DNA from: an uncultured Spirochaetales bacterium
GTDB lineage: Bacteria; Spirochaetota; Spirochaetia; Sphaerochaetales; Sphaerochaetaceae
Direction of reading: 5' to 3'
Assembly (NCBI GenBank): GCA_949282255.1
Contig: CASDPA010000004.1
Location: 1 to 64,000 of the forward strand
DNA: 64,000 bases
The notes beneath the pieces were generated by a model. The model ran no database searches. It had not been told where the DNA came from and saw only the letters and a program-made list of their open reading frames with translations. The position numbers and the translations under genes were made by a program. Numbering within the stretch: position 1 is the first letter of the stretch; every line of letters starts with the position of its first letter. This document shows positions 53,018-60,794 of this stretch, one piece after another.

Positions 53018-54521
53018 CACGATTCCCACCTTTCTTAAAGCAGGCGGAAATCCTCTTCAATACCCCGAGCTGGCTCAACACCATCAAAAAGATTGCAATC
53101 AGGAAGATGATGCATATCGGACGACCAAACATCGGAGCGAAAGAGCCGTCGGAAAGACGGAGCCCTCTTCTGAGGTTCGAATCCGCCATAGGGCCGAGTA
53201 TGACCCCGAGAAGGAATGGAGCAGCGGGAAAACCACCCGCAGCAAGTGCAAGCCCAACAAGACCGAACACGAACATGACCTTGACATCGAACATGTTGTA
53301 GCTTATCAAATAACTGCCAACGACACAGAGCATGTAAATCACGGGCATGAGGTATTTTTTCTTCACCCCGAGCAACTTGACCGTTCCCTTAGATATCACA
53401 AGGGCGAGAGCCCACATGGCTATGGAAGCAAAAATCAAGTAGATTCCGACATCATAGATGAACGAAGGAGATTCGGTCATCAGAAGCGGACCAGGCCTGT
53501 ATCCATGCATCAGGAAAGCGGCAAGAAGAACTGCAGCAGGTGCGCTGCCAGGAACAGCAAGACTCAAGACCGGAATGATTGCACCTCCGATACAGGAGTT
53601 GTTTCCCGTCTCTGCAGAAATCACTCCCAGCTCCTCACCCTGTCCAAAACGCTCAGGATGCTTGCTTCTGGACTTGCTTGCCCAGTAGGACAGCCAGCCA
53701 CCCACATCCTCGCCGACCCCAGGAATTATTCCTACGCCGACACCTATGATGGCAGATCTGAAAACGGCACCGAAATGTTTGAGAACCGTCATGATTCCAC
53801 GCTTAGGTTCAAGCTTTGTCATTCCAATCACGTCTTCCTTCACATCCTTTTTGAATGCCTTGACAATCTCTGGGAATCCGAAAAGACCGATCATGACTGG
53901 AATAAGCTGAATATTGGCCATGAGATTGACGTTACCATATGAGAACCGAGGAATCGTATCCACGGAATCGAGACCGATCATCGCCACAAGCAACCCCAGA
54001 ATGCCGCTGATCCAACCTTTTAGAGCATTCCCCTGTGCAGTCAGGGCACCACAAATCATGATGCCAAAAATAGACAAAAGGAAAAACTCCCAGCTTGCGA
54101 ACATCAGGGCAAGGCTGGTAAGAAGCGGGGTGAGAGTAAGTACGAAAATAACGCTTATAAGCGTACCAAAACAGCTTGCGGTCGTCGCCATGAAAATTGC
54201 CCAGCCTCCTTCGCCTCGTTTTGCGATAGGAAAGCCGTCCATCGCAGTCGCCGCTGAAGCCGGTGTCCCAGGGATATTGAGGAGAATTGCCGACTGGCAG
54301 CCTCCGGAAATTGCTCCAACGTACACGGCAAGCAGGGAAATCAGTGCTGTCTGTGTCGGGAAATTGTACGATAGGCCGGTAAGCAGCGCAATGGCCATCG
54401 TGGCACTCAGTCCGGGCAACATGCCCATTATGAGACCTGCGGTGGTCGAAAGGACCAAAGCCAAAAGATTTATAGGCTGGCAAACCGTCATTATGGCGGT
54501 CCCAAGATATTCTAAAACCAT
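53010..54521 (-). CDS. tctA: TTT transporter large permease subunit (TctA family), operon 2
   Basis: 503 aa with about 11-12 helices. Signatures GMLPGLSATMAIALLTG, LLNIPGTPASAATAMDGFP and GIIPGVGEDVGGWLSYW. In the last, GEDV replaces the more usual GG(S/A), as in some TctA branches. ATG 54521 has AAGGAG 8 nt upstream; a GTG at 54530 is too close to that site. Confidence 0.93.
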   Translation of the reverse strand: MVLEYLGTAIMTVCQPINLLALVLSTTAGLIMGMLPGLSATMAIALLTGLSYNFPTQTALISLLAVYVGAISGGCQSAILLNIPGTPASAATAMDGFPIAKRGEGGWAIFMATTASCFGTLISVIFVLTLTPLLTSLALMFASWEFFLLSIFGIMICGALTAQGNALKGWISGILGLLVAMIGLDSVDTIPRFSYGNVNLMANIQLIPVMIGLFGFPEIVKAFKKDVKEDVIGMTKLEPKRGIMTVLKHFGAVFRSAIIGVGVGIIPGVGEDVGGWLSYWASKSRSKHPERFGQGEELGVISAETGNNSCIGGAIIPVLSLAVPGSAPAAVLLAAFLMHGYRPGPLLMTESPSFIYDVGIYLIFASIAMWALALVISKGTVKLLGVKKKYLMPVIYMLCVVGSYLISYNMFDVKVMFVFGLVGLALAAGGFPAAPFLLGVILGPMADSNLRRGLRLSDGSFAPMFGRPICIIFLIAIFLMVLSQLGVLKRISACFKKGGNRDE

Positions 54522-54533
54522 TGATGACACTCC

Positions 54534-55028
54534 TTAAGGCAAAGCTGCGTTGAAGCAGACTTCGAATAAAAGGATTACAAGAACGATGGAACCAACCGAT
54601 ACGGCTAGAATCTTCCACCATTTTCCGGCTCTCAGGTAAAACATCAGACCGGCAAGAAAAATGAATGTTGAAGCCCAAAATGGGAGAAAACCCATGAGCA
54701 AGTACGTATATACAGCCATGATCACTATGCCGATAGCCATGCTATGAACATTCTTATCTTTAGCTGTCGGACCAACCCACGCCTTGAATTCGGAAATCCT
54801 GGTTTTGATTCCCCCTTCCTTCAGGCTGCCGATCATCATGACAATGCTAAGCACAGACAACAGGGCACCAAGGATCAAAGGGAGGAAACCTGGAGATATC
54901 GACAGCTGCTCGATTTTATATGGGGGCCTAGCTGCGTATGCATAAATCCTGTATCCTTCGATAGTCACATATATCCCCAATATCGTCAAAACGATGGAGA
55001 ATACAAAATCCTTACATTTCTTTTCCAT
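54534..55028 (-). CDS. tctB: TTT transporter small permease subunit (TctB family), operon 2
   Basis: 164 aa, four predicted helices with the SPGFLPLILGALLSVLSIVMMIG segment typical of TctB and a Lys-rich loop. GGTGG precedes the ATG. Separated from tctC by 93 nt holding a strong hairpin, and from tctA by 12 nt. Confidence 0.88.
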   Translation of the reverse strand: MEKKCKDFVFSIVLTILGIYVTIEGYRIYAYAARPPYKIEQLSISPGFLPLILGALLSVLSIVMMIGSLKEGGIKTRISEFKAWVGPTAKDKNVHSMAIGIVIMAVYTYLLMGFLPFWASTFIFLAGLMFYLRAGKWWKILAVSVGSIVLVILLFEVCFNAALP

Positions 55029-55056
55029 TAAAAACCACCAGAAAACACAAATACAG

Positions 55057-55102
55057 GTTTTCCACCCTCATTTCTATAGCAGATGATACAAGGGTGGAAA
55101 AC
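55057..55102 (-). other. Intercistronic stem-loop between tctC and tctB, operon 2
   Basis: Perfect 12-bp arms GTTTTCCACCCT and AGGGTGGAAAAC around a 22-nt loop, with no T-tract on either strand. It occupies the same place as the hairpin in operon 1 although the sequences differ, so the position rather than the sequence is conserved. Confidence 0.7.
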
Positions 55103-55121
55103 GGGAAATTGATTACAGAGA

Positions 55122-56141
55122 CTAGTTCAGCCTTTCTATACCGAAATCTTCAGGACTGATAGTGACAGCACCAGCATCATACATGATCCAACAGGCCTTG
55201 CTTGCAAAATCCTCCATGTATGCTGCGGAGTCAGCCCTATTCATGGCTATCACCTCGAAACCCTTGGAGCTGCAGAGATCAAGGAACTGGTCCTGTTCAA
55301 TAGCAAAGGCAAACGCCTCATCAAGCTTCGTGAGAATCTCTTCTGGCAGTCCTTTGGGAACAAGTATGCCTGTCACCTCTCCCATCGGCAGGAAGGAAGC
55401 AACATCAGGATAAGATTCGGCAATAGACGGAATCACAACACCAGGCGCAATCTCGAGGGCCTCTTCAGAGAGGGAGCAGAGAGCCTTGACTTCTCCGGCA
55501 ATGATAAGATCTTTATACTCAGCAAGCAACTGCGGGAGGAAATCAATCTCACCGGAAAGAAGTGCTGTAAGAGCCGGGCCACCACCGGAATAAGTGATGT
55601 GCTTGTAATCGGCACCTGCCGCCATCTTGATGATTTCAGCACCGAAGTGGCCACCAGAACCGATACCCGCAGTACCCGCAGTTATTTTTCCGGGATTCTG
55701 CTGTATTGCAGTCACGAGGTCTTCAATGGTATTATAAGGGCTATCTTTTGGAACGATTACAACGTTCGGGGCGTATGTGGCAATCCAGATATCCCAATCC
55801 CTGAAGGTCTTGTCGGTATAACCATTTATGGGCATTGTGGAGAAGGATAGCATTCCATTTGCGAGTAAGGAATAGCCGTCCACAGGTGCGTTCTGAACGT
55901 TGAGCGTTCCAGCTGACCCACCAGCTCCTGCGGTATTAACGACGTTTATGGTTACGCCCAGATACTGTCCCATACCATTGGCAATGGCCCTGGCTGTAAG
56001 ATCAGTCGTACCTCCGGCCCCATAAGGAACAGTTAAGTTGATATTCTTGTTAGGATAGTTCGCAGCATCCGAACCGCCTTGAGCGAAACAGATTGCGGAT
56101 GCGATAACAAGAACCGTCATCACAGTAAGAATCTTTTTCAT
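55122..56141 (-). CDS. tctC: TTT periplasmic solute receptor (TctC/Bug family), operon 2
   Basis: 339 aa. Signal peptide MKKILTVMTVLVIASAICFA, Bug-type INLTVPYGAGGTTDLTARAIANG (carboxylate loop), NTAGAGGSAGTL and GTAGIGSGGHFGAE. Ligand probably a carboxylated solute. AAAAAGGAGG lies within the end of lacI, with a 4-nt gene overlap. Confidence 0.93.
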   Translation of the reverse strand: MKKILTVMTVLVIASAICFAQGGSDAANYPNKNINLTVPYGAGGTTDLTARAIANGMGQYLGVTINVVNTAGAGGSAGTLNVQNAPVDGYSLLANGMLSFSTMPINGYTDKTFRDWDIWIATYAPNVVIVPKDSPYNTIEDLVTAIQQNPGKITAGTAGIGSGGHFGAEIIKMAAGADYKHITYSGGGPALTALLSGEIDFLPQLLAEYKDLIIAGEVKALCSLSEEALEIAPGVVIPSIAESYPDVASFLPMGEVTGILVPKGLPEEILTKLDEAFAFAIEQDQFLDLCSSKGFEVIAMNRADSAAYMEDFASKACWIMYDAGAVTISPEDFGIERLN

Positions 56142-57184
56142 CTGATTCCTCCTTTTTCCATATTTATATCTTTGACAGAAGAGGCTTCAACTAAAAAGCA
56201 GTCCTGTCTGATATGCAGTTTTTCATTAGAAATCTCATTCCCATTTATCAGGTCCATCATCCGCTGTGCAGCGGCAATTCCAAGGTTGTATTCATCCATA
56301 TCCACATGTGTGAATCCGTTATATCCGACATAGGCCCATTCGGGACTTCCAATCAAAGCCACCGATAATTTTTCGGGTATGGATATTCCGCTTTTGCATA
56401 AATAGTCGATGCCACCAACAGCCTGCATGTTGAATCCATAGAAAAGCGCCGTGATTTCAGGATGTGCTTCAAGAATCTCCTTTGTCATTCTTCGACCTTC
56501 TTCGGCCGAGAACTCACCGTTGATGATCTTACAACCATTACTATCGATTCCATGATCGGAAAAGGCGTCTAAAACAGCCTCTGCTCTTGCGTCAAGATCT
56601 TTTATTCCGGAATTCCAGCCAATGTAACCGATGTTCCGGTGCCCTTTCTTTAAAAGATATTCAGCTCCTTTGTATCCGCATTCATAATTCTTTGTCGTAA
56701 CCCAATTGTAATCGTCGGCACCGGACAATGGACGATCCACGACAACAAGGTTCATTCCAGCCTTCCTGATATTCTCCGTATTTTCAAATCCTTTAACTGT
56801 CGGTGTGATTATAATCCCGTCCACTCTTTGCCTGACCATCCTGTAAAGAATATCTTTTTCCCTGACAGGATTATCAAACGTATTTGTGATGATAAGATCA
56901 TATCCATGAGAAACGAAAACACTCTCAGCTGCTGATATAATTCTAGTAAAGAACTGGTTCTCAAACTGAGGAACCAATATTGCCACAAGCTTTGTATGCT
57001 TTCCTTTCAAAGAGGAGGCACCAGCACACTTTATGTAATTCAATTCCTTTGCTGCAGCAAGGACCTTCTCACGCATCTCCGGACTCACATACCTGCCCTT
57101 TTTGTTGTTTAGTATGTAGGATACGGTTGCTGCCGTGGTACCTGCTTTAGCTGCAACATCTTTCAAAGTTGTGAAATTAGCCAA
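56138..57184 (-). CDS. LacI-family repressor, TTG start
   Basis: 348 aa. Helix-turn-helix TTLKDVAAKAGTTAATVSYILNNK (residues 4-27), hinge, and a periplasmic-binding-like effector domain (LVAILVPQFENQFF onwards). The start is TTG 57184 with GGAGG 7 nt upstream; there is no ATG or GTG in register before the helix-turn-helix other than one inside an operator. As the first gene of its own operon (lacI-tctC-tctB-tctA-three oxidoreductases) with two operators in the leader, it is likely autoregulated by an operon intermediate. Confidence 0.9.
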   Translation of the reverse strand: MANFTTLKDVAAKAGTTAATVSYILNNKKGRYVSPEMREKVLAAAKELNYIKCAGASSLKGKHTKLVAILVPQFENQFFTRIISAAESVFVSHGYDLIITNTFDNPVREKDILYRMVRQRVDGIIITPTVKGFENTENIRKAGMNLVVVDRPLSGADDYNWVTTKNYECGYKGAEYLLKKGHRNIGYIGWNSGIKDLDARAEAVLDAFSDHGIDSNGCKIINGEFSAEEGRRMTKEILEAHPEITALFYGFNMQAVGGIDYLCKSGISIPEKLSVALIGSPEWAYVGYNGFTHVDMDEYNLGIAAAQRMMDLINGNEISNEKLHIRQDCFLVEASSVKDINMEKGGIR

Positions 57185-57203
57185 ACAACATCCTCCAGGG
57201 ATA

Positions 57204-57217
57204 GGCAAACGTTTACC
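57204..57217. promoter_or_regulatory. LacI-type operator, proximal
   Basis: GGCAAACGTTTACC: core GCAAACGTTTAC with the central CG of LacI-family operators, 20 nt upstream of the lacI start codon. Paired with the copy at 57237-57250. Confidence 0.7.
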
Positions 57218-57236
57218 GGATGTAGCAAAATTAATA

Positions 57237-57250
57237 AGCAAACGTTTACC
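57237..57250. promoter_or_regulatory. LacI-type operator, distal
   Basis: AGCAAACGTTTACC, the same 12-bp core as the proximal site. Centres are 33 bp apart, close to three helical turns, so two dimers could sit on one DNA face. Located just downstream of the probable transcription start. Confidence 0.7.
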
Positions 57251-57266
57251 TATGCTTTAATTCCGT

Positions 57267-57293
57267 ATTATCACAATTTCTATGGATTGTAAA
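57267..57293 (-). promoter_or_regulatory. Probable promoter of TTT operon 2
   Basis: Minus strand: TTTACA (57288-57293), 15 nt, GATAAT (57267-57272) preceded by TGT (extended -10). Both operators lie in the roughly 75-nt leader. The rest of the gene-free stretch 57294-57446 is AT-rich and shows nothing else. Confidence 0.45.
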
Positions 57294-57448
57294 GAAAAAT
57301 AATTGTGTAAAGTTAAATAAGAAACAAGACAGGACAGATTATCAAAATATGGCTAAAATTATTCATAGTAGATTTATGTCCCAAAACTTTCATCGACATT
57401 CTTTTACATTTGTTATTATTACATTTGAAAGTATGATCTACCATAAAC

Positions 57449-57479
57449 AAAAACATCCCGCAGTTTCGGCTACGGGATG
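57449..57479 (-). terminator. Terminator of the sodium symporter gene
   Basis: Minus strand: CATCCCG, 12-nt loop, CGGGATG, then T5. Confidence 0.8.
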
Positions 57480-57502
57480 TAAACAAACAAAAGAAAGATG
57501 GT

Positions 57503-58969
57503 TTAACTTTCATTTTTGATAAGCTCGGCAATCCCCTTGTCGTCAAGATAAGCCGAAGGAGCAGGAGAAACACCATTCCTCCATTCTATGAGATTGACCA
57601 AAAAGAAAGTGATTGTCCCAACCGCACAGCCGAAAACCACGGGGAGGATGCCAAGATAGAAATCCCCACCTGAGAGAATCTGCCAGAAAACGACTCCAAC
57701 AGTTCCTGCGATTATAGAAATCTGCCCGGAATGCTTTGTGGCACGAGGGATCACCAGACCAAGCCCATAAGCAGCAAACGGCCCGGCACAGCGTATTGCA
57801 AATGCAAAAGTATTCATCGTCACGATGTTGATGTTCAAAAGGCTTATGAGCATTGCAATAACACAGAAAAGGACATTGCAGCATCTGGTGGCGAATATCG
57901 TCTGCTTATCCGATAGGCTGCGCCCAACTTTGGAATACTTTAGATAAATATCGTTTATAAACATCGTGGACATGCAAAGCAGGTTTGAATCCGCACTGCT
58001 CATCGTAGCCGAGATTATAGCTGCAGACACAAGTCCTGTCACAAGAGTCGGTGCATATGCCTGGGTCACAGCCATCATGGCAGTCGAGCTGCTGATGCCG
58101 GGAATCTGATCCTTGAGCGCCAACGCAGTAAGCCCCAGCAGCGTCGGGAACACAGCCATCGCAGCCATCAGAACTGCAGATAATATCGAAGCTCTGAATG
58201 CGGTCTTCTCATCCTTGGCCGTCTCAAAACGGCTTATCATCTCCGGCCCGGAAAGGAATGTGCAGAAATAATTGAATATATATCCGATTATGACCACCCA
58301 ACCTATCTTGGTGAAGCTGAGCTGCTCCCCGGGAAGCATCGAAGAAAGGGCGGTCCAGCCACCACAAGCATTAAGGACCATAGGAGTTGCGATAGCAAGG
58401 CCTGCAAGGATGATGATAAACTGCACAAGATCTGAAATCTGGTCAGCGATCATCCCGCCCAGCGTGGTATATATTATTATCACCAGTCCAGCTATGATGA
58501 GGCATACGTTCAGGGGTATGCCAGTAAGAGTTGCAACCACGCTGCCACTGGCTGCAACCTGGCTTGAAGTGAGGCAGAACAAAGCAAGAATATTCAATAC
58601 CGCCGAAAATACCGAACTGCCGTTACCAAAACGCCTGTCTATGACCTCGGGTATGGTGACAGCCATCGTCTTTCTGATCTTGGGTGCAAAATAAGCAAGA
58701 GGGATCATGGCAACGGAAGCGGCAAGAACATACCAGATGGCGCTCATACCCCAGGTATCGAAAGCCTTGCCGGCAAGTCCTGTAGTCGAGCCTCCGCCGA
58801 TATTGTTCGCACTTAAGGAAAAAGCCACCATGAAAAGCCCCATCCTGCGTCCTGCGATCATGTAATCACGGCTGTTCTTTATTTTCATCTTTCCAACGAT
58901 GAAACCGATAACAAGCATTCCCACCAGGTATCCGATGACAATGATCAAAGCGCCTGTGTTGACCTGCAT
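57503..58969 (-). CDS. Sodium:solute symporter (SSS family)
   Basis: 488 aa, about 13 helices. Family stretches SRDYMIAGRRMGLFMVAFSLSANNIGGGS and the SADSNLLCMSTMFINDIY sodium-site helix. GGAG precedes the ATG. Monocistronic with its own terminator. Adjacent to TTT operon 2 but with a separate promoter, so a shared substrate is possible but unproven. Confidence 0.9.
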   Translation of the reverse strand: MQVNTGALIIVIGYLVGMLVIGFIVGKMKIKNSRDYMIAGRRMGLFMVAFSLSANNIGGGSTTGLAGKAFDTWGMSAIWYVLAASVAMIPLAYFAPKIRKTMAVTIPEVIDRRFGNGSSVFSAVLNILALFCLTSSQVAASGSVVATLTGIPLNVCLIIAGLVIIIYTTLGGMIADQISDLVQFIIILAGLAIATPMVLNACGGWTALSSMLPGEQLSFTKIGWVVIIGYIFNYFCTFLSGPEMISRFETAKDEKTAFRASILSAVLMAAMAVFPTLLGLTALALKDQIPGISSSTAMMAVTQAYAPTLVTGLVSAAIISATMSSADSNLLCMSTMFINDIYLKYSKVGRSLSDKQTIFATRCCNVLFCVIAMLISLLNINIVTMNTFAFAIRCAGPFAAYGLGLVIPRATKHSGQISIIAGTVGVVFWQILSGGDFYLGILPVVFGCAVGTITFFLVNLIEWRNGVSPAPSAYLDDKGIAELIKNES

Positions 58970-59079
58970 AAAAAGCTCCTTTTTTCGTTTTAATCAAATT
59001 CTATGAGACCCAAACAACCCGGCGGAAGAATAAAAATTTTATAAAAAAGGATTTTTTTTGAATACTGCAACAGAAAATA

Positions 59080-59556
59080 TCACTCCTGCTGCCAGTCTTT
59101 CGCCACATCCACCCAGCCGGAAGCTTTGGACAAGGAAAAGAGTTCCTCGACAGAAAGCCTGACTGCACTTGATGCGGTTCCGGCCGCAGGATATACGAAA
59201 TCAAAGCGCTTTAGGGATTCATCAAGATAAACAGGCACAGAGTCATCGAGTGCAAACGGGCATACACCGCCGGGGAAAAATCCGGTGAACTTCCTGGTCT
59301 CCTCGGCATCCAGCATGGAGGGCTTGAAGCCGAACCTGCGCTTGAAGCCGCCGTTGAATATGCGGGCATCTCCTGCAAGGACAACGACCATCGCCCCGTC
59401 CCCGTTTCTGAAAGCCAGGCTTTTTGCAATCCGTGACTCCTCGCATCCCAAAGCTTTTGCCGCCAATGCCACAGTCGCACTGGAAACACTAAACTCGGTA
59501 ACACGATCGGCATATCCACATTTGTTAAGATAGTTTGCAACCCTCTCGTCTATCAT
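59080..59556 (-). CDS. YbaK/EbsC-family aminoacyl-tRNA deacylase
   Basis: 158 aa. EESRIAKSLAFRNGDG holds the conserved Lys; FTGFFPGGVCPFAL and VYPAAGTASSAVRLSVEEL follow the YbaK pattern. Hydrolyses mischarged Cys- or other tRNA-Pro-type products in trans. ATG overlaps the cinA stop by 4 nt. A longer frame upstream lies in cinA and is rejected. Confidence 0.9.
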   Translation of the reverse strand: MIDERVANYLNKCGYADRVTEFSVSSATVALAAKALGCEESRIAKSLAFRNGDGAMVVVLAGDARIFNGGFKRRFGFKPSMLDAEETRKFTGFFPGGVCPFALDDSVPVYLDESLKRFDFVYPAAGTASSAVRLSVEELFSLSKASGWVDVAKDWQQE

Positions 59557-60794
59557 ATGTTCTTCCACCCTTTGACAATATCCGAAACATTCATGCCGTC
59601 GATATAACATGCGGTAAGAAGGAAAGCGGAGACGACAGCCTTTCTGCGGACGGAATCCCTGCCCCATGATGAAAAATCCAATAATACGGATTGAGTCTCA
59701 TGCTCCTTCGAGGAAAAGCCAAGATATACCGTTCCAACGGCCTTACCTTCGGACTTGTCCGGTCCAGCAACACCTGTTATGGAGAAAGCGACATCCGAAC
59801 TGCAGATCTTTCTAACCCCGTCTGCCATGGCCTTTGCACATTCAGCTGAAACAACACCGTATTGCTCCACTATCTCCTCATCGACCTTCAGCACATTCAT
59901 CTTGACCGAGGGTTCATAACTCACCACGCCACCCAGGAAAAAGGAACTGGAGCCAGGACGGGAGGTAAGGCACTCGGATGCAAGACCCCCTGAGCAGGAT
60001 TCAGATACACAAATGGTAAGATTCTTCTCCTTCAGCTTCGCAATCAGGATATCGAGGGCATCGACACAGCCTGGAACAAGACGGAAAGGTCCGACCTCCT
60101 TCATAAGCAAAGAAACCGCATTATCCCTTTTTTCCTTATCCGATCCTGAAACATAAACGCTTATCTTGTAATCCTGGAAGCGGGTTCCCCAATCAAGACC
60201 GGGGCCGCACTGCTCCATAAGTTCTTCCAACCTGGCTTCGGCGGTGATGAAGGAGGAATATTCGTCCCTTTCACTTTCAGGAAGCTCAAGGGCCCTGCGT
60301 ATGACGGGAAGCGCATAGCTGAAGAACATGGGCTCCATCTCCCTAGGGGGACCGGGAAGGGCCAATATCAGCGACTTTCCATCTGTACCGTAAAAGCCGG
60401 GCGCGGTCCCATTCGGGTTAGGCATAACAGAAAAGCCTTCGGGAATATAGGCCTGCTTCAAATTCGCACCACTTGCACGTGAGCCAAGCCTTTTCCTCAA
60501 AAACTCCATACATGAAGGATCCTCGACAAGGGGAACCCCATAGCTTTCTGCTATGGCATTGCGTGTCATGTCATCACCCGTCGGTCCCAGTCCACCGGTT
60601 ACGATTATGATGTCGTTGTTCTTCTTCAAAGCAGAAAGCACATGGGACACGGACCCGTCGTCGGGAAGAGCGACAATCTCATTCATATGTACGCCGATAT
60701 GCGTCAATTCCCGGGAAACCAGCTGACCATGCCTATCCTGTATTATGCCGCGGGTCAGTTCGCTGCCTATGACAATCAGGCTTGCGGTGCTCAT
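59553..60794 (-). CDS. cinA: CinA: nicotinamide mononucleotide deamidase
   Basis: 413 aa. N-terminal MoCF-like domain (IVTGGLGPTGDDMTRNA, residues 62-78; LALPGPPREMEPMF) and C-terminal CinA domain (CVSESCSGGLASECLTSRPGSSSFFLGGVVSY). The family deamidates NMN to NaMN for pyridine-nucleotide recycling. Between lnt and ybaK, overlapping each by 4 nt. Confidence 0.94.
   Translation of the reverse strand: MSTASLIVIGSELTRGIIQDRHGQLVSRELTHIGVHMNEIVALPDDGSVSHVLSALKKNNDIIIVTGGLGPTGDDMTRNAIAESYGVPLVEDPSCMEFLRKRLGSRASGANLKQAYIPEGFSVMPNPNGTAPGFYGTDGKSLILALPGPPREMEPMFFSYALPVIRRALELPESERDEYSSFITAEARLEELMEQCGPGLDWGTRFQDYKISVYVSGSDKEKRDNAVSLLMKEVGPFRLVPGCVDALDILIAKLKEKNLTICVSESCSGGLASECLTSRPGSSSFFLGGVVSYEPSVKMNVLKVDEEIVEQYGVVSAECAKAMADGVRKICSSDVAFSITGVAGPDKSEGKAVGTVYLGFSSKEHETQSVLLDFSSWGRDSVRRKAVVSAFLLTACYIDGMNVSDIVKGWKNI

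Noticed and set aside
52893-53942. 349-codon plus-strand frame opposite tctA of operon 2
   Set aside because: Its charged Arg/His/Asn-rich composition is that of the reverse complement of a membrane protein.
55057-55102. Reading the 12-bp stem-loop as a rho-independent terminator
   Set aside because: No T-tract follows on either strand; reported as an intercistronic stem-loop instead.
57185-57241. Longer LacI reading frame from an ATG at 57241
   Set aside because: It would start inside an operator and lacks a ribosome-binding site; the TTG with GGAGG fits the helix-turn-helix start.
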